DNA of 11,887 bases from an uncultured Collinsella sp. (GTDB taxonomy: Bacteria > Actinomycetota > Coriobacteriia > Coriobacteriales > Coriobacteriaceae): NCBI GenBank assembly GCA_947003675.1, contig CAMQPJ010000019.1, forward strand, positions 1-11,887. The letters are read 5' to 3'. Positions 7,248-11,887 of the stretch are shown here, in pieces (the first letter of the stretch is position 1; each line of letters opens with the position of its first letter). Made by a program: the position numbers and the translations under genes. The notes under the pieces are model-generated. The model was not told the DNA's origin. It worked only from the letters and a program-made list of their open reading frames with translations, and searched no databases.

Positions 7248-9269
7248 CTACTCGGTACGGGCAACCTGGTCGATGCGGTAGCCCTCAATGGTGTCGCCAG
7301 GCTTGATGTCCTGGAAGTTCTCCAAGCCAATACCGCCCTCGGAGCCGCTCTTGAGGCTCTTGGCCTCGTCCTTGTAGTGGCGCATCGAGGCGATTTTACC
7401 GTTGAAGACCACGATGCCGTCGCGCACCAGGCGTACGGAATCGGTCGCGGCGATCTCGCCCTCTTCGACGCGGACACCGGCGGCGATGCCGACTTTGGGC
7501 ACCTTGAAGGTGTCCAGGACGGTCGCAGTGCCCGTGGAGACCTCAACCTCGGTGGGCTTGAGCATGCCGATACGGGCAGCGTCGAGGTCCTCGAGGCACT
7601 TGTAGATGACGTCGTAGCAACGGATCTCGACGCCCTCGCGCTCGGCAGCGGAGCGGGCCTTGCCGTCGGGACGGACGCCAAAGCCGATGATGATGGCGTT
7701 GGAGGCGTCGGCCAGGACGACGTCGGTCTCGTTGATGGCACCAACGGCGGAGTGGATCGTGTTGATGCGCACCTCGGACTGATCCATCTTGTCGAGAGAG
7801 TCCTGAAGGGCCTCGATGGAGCCCTGGACGTCGGCCTTGATGATCAGGTTGAGCTCCTTGACCTCGGCGTCGGCGATGGTCTCGAAGAGATTCTCGAGCG
7901 TCACGTGCTTCACGCGGCTCTGCTCCTCGATACGGGCCTTGAGCGAACGCTCGTCGGCCAGCGCACGCGCCTCGCGCTCGTCCTCGAACACGCGGAACTC
8001 ATCGCCGGCGTTGGGGACGGACTGCAGGCCCAGGATCTCGACGGCGTCGGAAGGACCGGCCTCGGTGACGGCGTTGCCCTTGGGGTCGAGCATGGCACGG
8101 ACGCGGCCATAGGTGAGGCCGGCGACCAGCGTGTCGCCCACGCGCAGGGTGCCGCGGGTCACGAGAACGGTGGCAACCGAGCCGCGGCCCTTGTCGAGCT
8201 TAGCCTCGAGGACGTTACCCGATGCGAACGTATCGGGGTTGGCCTTGAGCTCGAGCACGTCGGCCTGGAGCAGCACGGTCTCGAGCAGGTCGTCGATACC
8301 GATCTTCTGCTTGGCCGAGATGTTGACGAACATGTTCTGTCCGCCCCACTCCTCGGGGATGATGCCGTACTCGGTGAGCTCCTGGCGCACGCGGTCGGGG
8401 TTGGCACCCGGCTTATCGATCTTGTTGACGGCAACGACGATGGGAACGCCGGCGGCCTTGGCGTGGTTGATCGACTCGACGGTCTGGGGCATGACGCCGT
8501 CGTCGGCGGCGACGATCAGGATGACGATGTCGGTCACCTTGGCACCACGGGCACGCATGGCCGTAAAGGTGGCATGACCCGGGGTATCGATGAAGGTGAT
8601 CTTGCGGTCGTTGATCATGACCTGCGAAGCGCCGATGGCCTGCGTAATGCCGCCCGCCTCGCCGGCAGCGACGCCGGTGTGACGGATGGCGTCGAGCAGC
8701 GAAGTCTTGCCGTGGTCGACGTGGCCCATGACGGTGACGACCGGGGCACGCGGCTTAAGGTCGGCGGGATCGTCGTAGAACGAGAAGGTGTTCTCCTCCT
8801 CGGGGGTGATGATCTTGATCTGACGGCCCAGGTCGTCGGCAACGAGCTCGACGAGGTCGTCGGACATGGACTGCGTCATGGTAAGCGGCGTGCCCAGCAG
8901 GAACAGGCGCTTGATGATGTCGTTGGCCGGAACGTCGAGCGCCTCGGCGAGCTCCTGGACGGTAACGCCCTGGGAGACCTTGATGGCGTCGAGGTCCTCG
9001 GGGTTCACGCCCTGGGCCAGCGCCTCCTCTATCTTGCGCTCCTCCTGAGCCTTTGCGGCCTCGCGCTCGCGCTTCTCCTTGCGCTTTTTGCGGCGACCAG
9101 TGGACTCGCGAGAGGCCTCCTCGACGGCGGCACGAGCCTCCTCGAGCACCTTCTCGCGGCTGTACTCCTCGGCCTCGCGAGCCATGCGGCTGTAGTGGTC
9201 CTCTTCGTTGTTGTGACCGCCCTTGCGCTTCTTGCCCTTGCCCTGCTTGTCGGGGTTGGGGAAGTCCAT
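7248..9269 (-). CDS. infB: Translation initiation factor IF-2, main GTPase part (downstream of in-frame stop)
   Basis: IF2 places initiator tRNA on the 30S subunit and promotes subunit joining with GTP hydrolysis. This 673-aa open stretch corresponds to residues 232-904 of the full frame. It has a basic Lys/Arg/Glu-rich segment (about 1-85), a second IF2_N-type domain (about 86-155), the G domain with G1 GHVDHGKT (182-189), GGITQ (206-210), G3 DTPGH (228-232), G4 NKID (282-285) and G5 SAK (318-320), and domains II-IV to the end. It is in the same frame as the fragment at 9462-9962, separated by one TAG and 64 further sense codons. I used the first ATG after the TAG (9267-9269); no GTG or TTG lies between them and no SD precedes it, so initiation there would be weak. 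If the TAG is an error or is read through, the gene is 7248-9962. The stop is TAG, feeding directly into the rbfA SD. Confidence 0.9.
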   Translation of the reverse strand: MDFPNPDKQGKGKKRKGGHNNEEDHYSRMAREAEEYSREKVLEEARAAVEEASRESTGRRKKRKEKREREAAKAQEERKIEEALAQGVNPEDLDAIKVSQGVTVQELAEALDVPANDIIKRLFLLGTPLTMTQSMSDDLVELVADDLGRQIKIITPEEENTFSFYDDPADLKPRAPVVTVMGHVDHGKTSLLDAIRHTGVAAGEAGGITQAIGASQVMINDRKITFIDTPGHATFTAMRARGAKVTDIVILIVAADDGVMPQTVESINHAKAAGVPIVVAVNKIDKPGANPDRVRQELTEYGIIPEEWGGQNMFVNISAKQKIGIDDLLETVLLQADVLELKANPDTFASGNVLEAKLDKGRGSVATVLVTRGTLRVGDTLVAGLTYGRVRAMLDPKGNAVTEAGPSDAVEILGLQSVPNAGDEFRVFEDEREARALADERSLKARIEEQSRVKHVTLENLFETIADAEVKELNLIIKADVQGSIEALQDSLDKMDQSEVRINTIHSAVGAINETDVVLADASNAIIIGFGVRPDGKARSAAEREGVEIRCYDVIYKCLEDLDAARIGMLKPTEVEVSTGTATVLDTFKVPKVGIAAGVRVEEGEIAATDSVRLVRDGIVVFNGKIASMRHYKDEAKSLKSGSEGGIGLENFQDIKPGDTIEGYRIDQVARTE

Positions 9270-9461
9270 GCCGGCAGCGACGTTGTTGCTGGCATTGGTG
9301 CGATGGCTGTGGGGACGGTTCTCGGAGGCATTGCGCTCGGAGTTGTTGTCGGAAGCGTTGCGATCGTTACGACGGCCACCGCGACGGTCGTTGTTGCCGC
9401 CACGACGGTTGCCGCGCTCGGCAGCGCGCTCGGCCTTGGCCTTGTCCTCGGCGTCTTTCTT

Positions 9462-9462
9462 C
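9462..9462 (-). other. Third base of in-frame amber codon (9462-9464) interrupting infB
   Basis: Codon 167 of the infB frame (9462-9464) is TAG on the coding strand, between VLK and KKDAEDKAKAE. The frame stays open and IF2-like on both sides, so this is a single nonsense codon, not a frameshift. One base change from CAG, AAG or GAG would produce it, and all three residues suit this charged region. Possible explanations are a real nonsense mutation, a sequencing or assembly error, or suppression. Confidence 0.9.
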
Positions 9463-9962
9463 TACTTGAGCACGGTCTCCTGTGCGGCGATCTGGTCGAG
9501 CAGCGAACGGAAACGCGAACCGGAATCGGAAGCGGGAACGGCGCGGCGCTGGGCCTCGCGGGCAGCCTCCTCCTTCTCGCGGGCAAGGCGCTCCTGCTCG
9601 GCCTTCTTCTTAGCCTCGGCCTCGGCGCGGGCGGCCTCCTCGGCAGCCTGGGCAGCGGCGAACTGGCGGCGCTCCTCCTCGCGTGCCTTCTCGGCGGCGA
9701 TGCGCTCGCGCTCTGCCTCGGCAGCGCGTGCTGCCTCCTCGGCGGCAGCGGCCTGCTCCTCGGCCAGCTTGGCGGCCTCGACTTCCTGGGCGCGGGCCTC
9801 AATCACCGAGGCGAGCTGCTTGCGGACCATGGCGACGTATGCGTCCTCCAGAGCGGAGGAAGCGGACTTAGCGGGAATCTTCATTTCGGCGAGATGACCC
9901 ATCAGTTCCTTGGAGGTCATGCCGAACTCTTTGGCCAGGGTGGACACACGGACTTTTGCCAT
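9462..9962 (-). CDS. infB: Translation initiation factor IF-2, N-terminal fragment (truncated by TAG)
   Basis: This is the true 5' end of infB: ATG at 9960-9962 with AGGTG at 9970-9974 seven bases upstream. The 166 aa contain the first IF2_N domain (about 1-50, MAKVRVSTLAKEFGMTSKELMGHL), known from other IF2 proteins to be a small helical domain, and then a long Ala/Glu/Arg-rich segment (about 55-140) that should form a single alpha helix or coiled coil. It ends at the premature TAG at codon 167. Alone it lacks the GTPase and the fMet-tRNA-binding domain and could not act as IF2. It lies 91 nt downstream of nusA, in the normal operon position. Confidence 0.88.
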   Translation of the reverse strand: MAKVRVSTLAKEFGMTSKELMGHLAEMKIPAKSASSALEDAYVAMVRKQLASVIEARAQEVEAAKLAEEQAAAAEEAARAAEAERERIAAEKAREEERRQFAAAQAAEEAARAEAEAKKKAEQERLAREKEEAAREAQRRAVPASDSGSRFRSLLDQIAAQETVLK

Positions 9963-10053
9963 ATGACTTCACCTACCCTTTCTGGCACCTTGGGTGCCTA
10001 GAGACTGAACGAGCGTGGGGTATGCGCTGGGACCCGCCCGGCGCGACCGCGCG
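9963..10053 (-). other. nusA-infB intergenic gap, 91 nt, small hairpin
   Basis: This gap is where many Gram-positives carry ylxR (rnpM) and ylxQ, and it is too short for either. On the minus strand it holds GGCACC-CAA-GGTGCC (9984-9998), a perfect 6-bp stem with a 3-nt loop, sitting just before the infB SD. No T-run follows, so it is not a terminator. It might affect ribosome access or processing. No convincing promoter was seen. Confidence 0.55.
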
Positions 10054-11301
10054 CTAGATCAGGTCCTCCGCATCATCGAAGGCGTCGGTGTCGTGGACAC
10101 CGCAGAAACGGGAGCCGGGACGGGCCTGGTTGCGGCACTGGATGCCGTCCTCGGACACGAACTCGCAGCGACGGACGTCCTCGTCCTCCTCGTCACCGAT
10201 CAGGTCGGCGGCGGGCTCCTCGTGAACGGGAACATTCTTGAGGATGTCGGCGGCAAGGGTCTCGGACTTAATGTCGATGTGCCAGCCGGTCAGACGCGCG
10301 GCGAGGCGGGCGTTCTGGCCCTCCTTGCCGATGGCGAGGGACAGCTGGTCGTCGGGCACGATAACGCCGGCGTAGGCCTTCTCCTCGTCGATGAGGACGC
10401 GCGTGACCTTTGCGGGCGACAGGGCGTTTGCGACGTAGACTGCCGGATCGGCATCCCACAGGATGACGTCGACGCGCTCGCCACGGAGCTCGCCCACGAC
10501 GGCGCGAACACGGCTGCCCTTAGGGCCGACGCAGGCGCCCACGGGATCCAGGCGATCGTCGAGCGAGTGGACGGCGACCTTAGAGCGCTGACCGGGCTCG
10601 CGGGCGATCGACTTGATCTGGACGGTGCCCTCATAGATCTCGGGCACCTCCTGCTCAAACAGACGACGCATGAGCTCGGGGTGGGTACGGGAGATGACAA
10701 TCGGCGGACGGCTGTGCTCGCCGCGAACCGGCTGCAGGTTGGAGTTGGGGTCGCGAACGTCGATGATCACGGCCTTGATGTGCTGGTTGTGCAGGTAGCG
10801 CTCGCCCATCGGACGCTCGTTGCGCTCGTTCTCGTAACGGCGCTGGTCGAAGTGCGGCAGCTCGGCCTCGACGCCCTCGCGAATCTTGACGATCGTGAAG
10901 TCGGGAGTGGACTGCAGCACGGTACCGCTGATGAGGTCACCGATGCGGCCGGAGAACTCCTCGTAGATCTGCTCGCGGGCGGAGTTGCGCACGATGGCGT
11001 TGATCTCGGCCTTGGCGTGCTGGGCGGCAATGCGGCTCGTGTTCTTGGGAGTGACGTCGATCTCCTCGAACTCGGTGAAGTTGCCCTCCTCGTCCATGGA
11101 ATCGTCGATCGGCTCCAGGCGGTAGACGTAGATCTTGCCGGTGGTGCGGTCGATGGTCACCTTGGCGCCCCACTCAAGATGCAGGATCTCGGCATAGCTC
11201 TTGGCGAGCGACTGCTCCAGGCGGTCGATCAGGTAGAGCTGGTCGATGTGCTTCTCCTGGCAAAGCTCCATCAGGGCGGACATCATGTCGGATGCTGCCA
11301 T
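10054..11301 (-). CDS. nusA: Transcription termination/antitermination factor NusA, with C-terminal Cys3His extension
   Basis: Binds RNA polymerase and nascent RNA to modulate pausing, intrinsic termination and antitermination. The 415-aa product has the N-terminal polymerase-binding domain (about 1-115), the S1 domain (about 118-190), KH1 with [21 protein letters not shown] (252-272) and KH2 with [21 protein letters not shown] (320-340). After an acidic linker it carries an extra motif, C379-x9-C389-x10-C400-x2-H403, which looks like a small zinc knuckle and is not part of the standard NusA core. I chose ATG at 11299-11301: it lies one base after the rimP stop, has AAGGA about seven bases upstream inside the rimP 3' end, and begins like other NusA proteins. 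The ATG 11 codons upstream (11334) would overlap rimP without benefit. The stop is TAG. Confidence 0.95.
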   Translation of the reverse strand: MAASDMMSALMELCQEKHIDQLYLIDRLEQSLAKSYAEILHLEWGAKVTIDRTTGKIYVYRLEPIDDSMDEEGNFTEFEEIDVTPKNTSRIAAQHAKAEINAIVRNSAREQIYEEFSGRIGDLISGTVLQSTPDFTIVKIREGVEAELPHFDQRRYENERNERPMGERYLHNQHIKAVIIDVRDPNSNLQPVRGEHSRPPIVISRTHPELMRRLFEQEVPEIYEGTVQIKSIAREPGQRSKVAVHSLDDRLDPVGACVGPKGSRVRAVVGELRGERVDVILWDADPAVYVANALSPAKVTRVLIDEEKAYAGVIVPDDQLSLAIGKEGQNARLAARLTGWHIDIKSETLAADILKNVPVHEEPAADLIGDEEDEDVRRCEFVSEDGIQCRNQARPGSRFCGVHDTDAFDDAEDLI

Positions 11302-11302
11302 C

Positions 11303-11797
11303 TTACTTTCCTTCCTTCGCGGGCTTAAAGTCATAGGTGGGCTTCAACTTGCACTTTTTAACATCAGAGAAATCGAGGGTAACGGACTCGCCGTCCTCGA
11401 GCTCGAGGGTTACGTTCGTCTCGGTGGCGGCGGCAATCTTGCCGGCGTACTTGCGACGGCCCTCGGTGGCGGTGGAGGTGAGCTCACAGTTCTCGCCCAC
11501 AAAGCGGGCAAAGTCACTCGGGCGGCGCAGCGGGCGCGCCATACCCGGGCTCGACACCTCGAGCGTATAGCTCGAAGAGATGGGGTCGAGCTCCTCAATC
11601 ACATCGCCGACCCATTTGGTGTTGGCCGTGACGTCATTGAGCGACAGGCTCTGACCCTCGGCACCCTCGATACGCACACGCACACAGGGGGCCTTGGTGG
11701 CACCCACGAGCTCAACGTCGACGATGTCGACATCGTGCTGGGGAGCAACGGCCTCGAGCGCGTCGATGATCGCCTGCTCGGTCTTGGTCTTGACCAT
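11303..11797 (-). CDS. rimP: Ribosome maturation factor RimP
   Basis: Needed for assembly of the 30S subunit, acting early with the S12 region. The 164-aa product has the N-terminal alpha/beta domain, including VDIVDVELVGA (23-33), the conserved YTLEVSSPGMARPLRRPSDF (77-96), and a C-terminal SH3-like domain (about 97-155) with Y117AGKI and LDFSDVKKCKLKP. The start is ATG at 11795-11797, with a strong GGAGG at 11805-11809 seven bases upstream. The open frame extends upstream to a TTG at 11873-11875, but that lies within the promoter and terminator hairpin and is rejected. rimP is the first gene of the nusA-infB operon, and the SD for nusA is formed by its last codons. Confidence 0.95.
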   Translation of the reverse strand: MVKTKTEQAIIDALEAVAPQHDVDIVDVELVGATKAPCVRVRIEGAEGQSLSLNDVTANTKWVGDVIEELDPISSSYTLEVSSPGMARPLRRPSDFARFVGENCELTSTATEGRRKYAGKIAAATETNVTLELEDGESVTLDFSDVKKCKLKPTYDFKPAKEGK

Positions 11798-11817
11798 TGC
11801 GGCACCTCCATCCATAC

Positions 11818-11850
11818 AAAAAAGAAGCGGGGCCGAAACCCCACTTCTTT
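11818..11850 (-). terminator. Intrinsic terminator / probable attenuator in the rimP leader
   Basis: On the minus strand AAAGAAGTGGGG (11839-11850) pairs with the segment at 11821-11832 across the loop TTTCGG, giving a 12-bp stem with one U-G wobble. Six Ts follow, overlapping the stem base (11818-11823). On the plus strand the wobble becomes a C-A mismatch and no T-run follows, so it is directed towards rimP. The T-run ends only eight bases before the rimP SD, leaving no room for a promoter between them. RNA for rimP must therefore read through this hairpin. Confidence 0.85.
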
Positions 11851-11875
11851 CAATTACAACTTCATTTGCAAGCAA

Positions 11876-11884
11876 ACTATACCA
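11876..11884 (-). promoter_or_regulatory. Extended -10 promoter for the rimP operon
   Basis: On the minus strand TGGTATAGT matches the extended -10 pattern TGnTATAAT with one mismatch (hexamer 11876-11881). Transcription would start near 11869, giving a leader of about 70 nt that contains the terminator hairpin. The -35 region lies beyond the window edge and could not be examined. The leader also holds a four-codon reading frame, ATG AAG TTG TAA (11854-11865), without an SD. Confidence 0.6.
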
Positions 11885-11887
11885 ATA

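Noticed and set aside
9462..9464. TAG read genome-wide as an amino acid
   Set aside because: Five of the nine genes here (sigA, dnaG, ribF, infB, nusA) end in TAG at their expected C-termini, so TAG is a normal stop in this organism. Global recoding is not supported.
9984..9998. GGCACC/GGTGCC hairpin as a nusA terminator
   Set aside because: The stem is only six pairs, no T-run follows, and it sits directly before the infB SD.
7377..10001. 874-aa open frame on the plus strand antisense to infB and its gap
   Set aside because: It is Leu/Gly/Val/Ala-rich and matches no family I recognise. It is the expected shadow of a high-GC gene with strong third-position bias, and it also spans the infB start region. 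No promoter or SD was seen.
10015..11328. 437-aa plus-strand frame antisense to nusA
   Set aside because: It mirrors nusA almost end to end with low-complexity Leu/Val/Asp composition, which marks it as a GC-bias shadow.
11854..11865. Mini reading frame ATG AAG TTG TAA in the rimP leader as an attenuation leader peptide
   Set aside because: It has no SD, lies within a few bases of the predicted RNA start, and has no codon bias suggesting amino-acid sensing. It is most likely chance.
11798..11875. Upstream extension of rimP to a TTG at 11875
   Set aside because: It would translate through the promoter and terminator hairpin and has no SD, while the ATG at 11797 has a strong GGAGG.

Overview
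The window is a high-GC bacterial core-gene block. Apart from control DNA, everything runs on the minus strand, so transcription goes from high to low coordinates. The gene set and order, the GC-rich codon use, and the sigma factor with an acidic N-terminus suggest a high-GC Gram-positive, most likely a gut Coriobacteriia (Collinsella-like). That placement is inferred from general appearance and was not tested by any search.

Layout in transcription order: a promoter and a strong intrinsic terminator hairpin (11818-11884), then rimP (30S maturation), nusA (elongation and termination factor with an extra C-terminal Cys3His cluster), infB (IF2, interrupted in frame by an amber codon at 9462-9464), rbfA (30S maturation), nrnA (DHH/DHHA1 nano-RNase / pAp phosphatase), truB (tRNA psi55 synthase), ribF (FMN/FAD synthesis), dnaG (primase) and sigA (housekeeping sigma factor). 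After sigA come a weak terminator-like hairpin, a perfect 20-bp inverted repeat, and a tRNA-Asn(GUU) gene with its own promoter.

From rimP through dnaG the genes are nearly gapless. rimP-nusA are 1 nt apart, infB-rbfA 11 nt, rbfA-nrnA overlap by 8 nt, nrnA-truB are 15 nt apart, truB-ribF overlap by 4 nt and ribF-dnaG overlap by 8 nt. The only real gaps are nusA-infB (91 nt) and dnaG-sigA (110 nt). The block therefore reads as one long transcription unit joining the nusA-infB ribosome-assembly operon to the dnaG-sigA macromolecular-synthesis pair, with tRNA modification, flavin synthesis and nano-RNA turnover between them. sigA probably also has its own promoter.

No phage, insertion sequence, CRISPR or defence system was found. 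The points deserving attention are the amber codon inside the essential gene infB, the terminator squeezed between the promoter and the rimP ribosome-binding site (a probable attenuator), the zinc-knuckle-like tail on NusA, the REPIN-like inverted repeat next to tRNA-Asn, and the 12-bp palindrome upstream of sigA.
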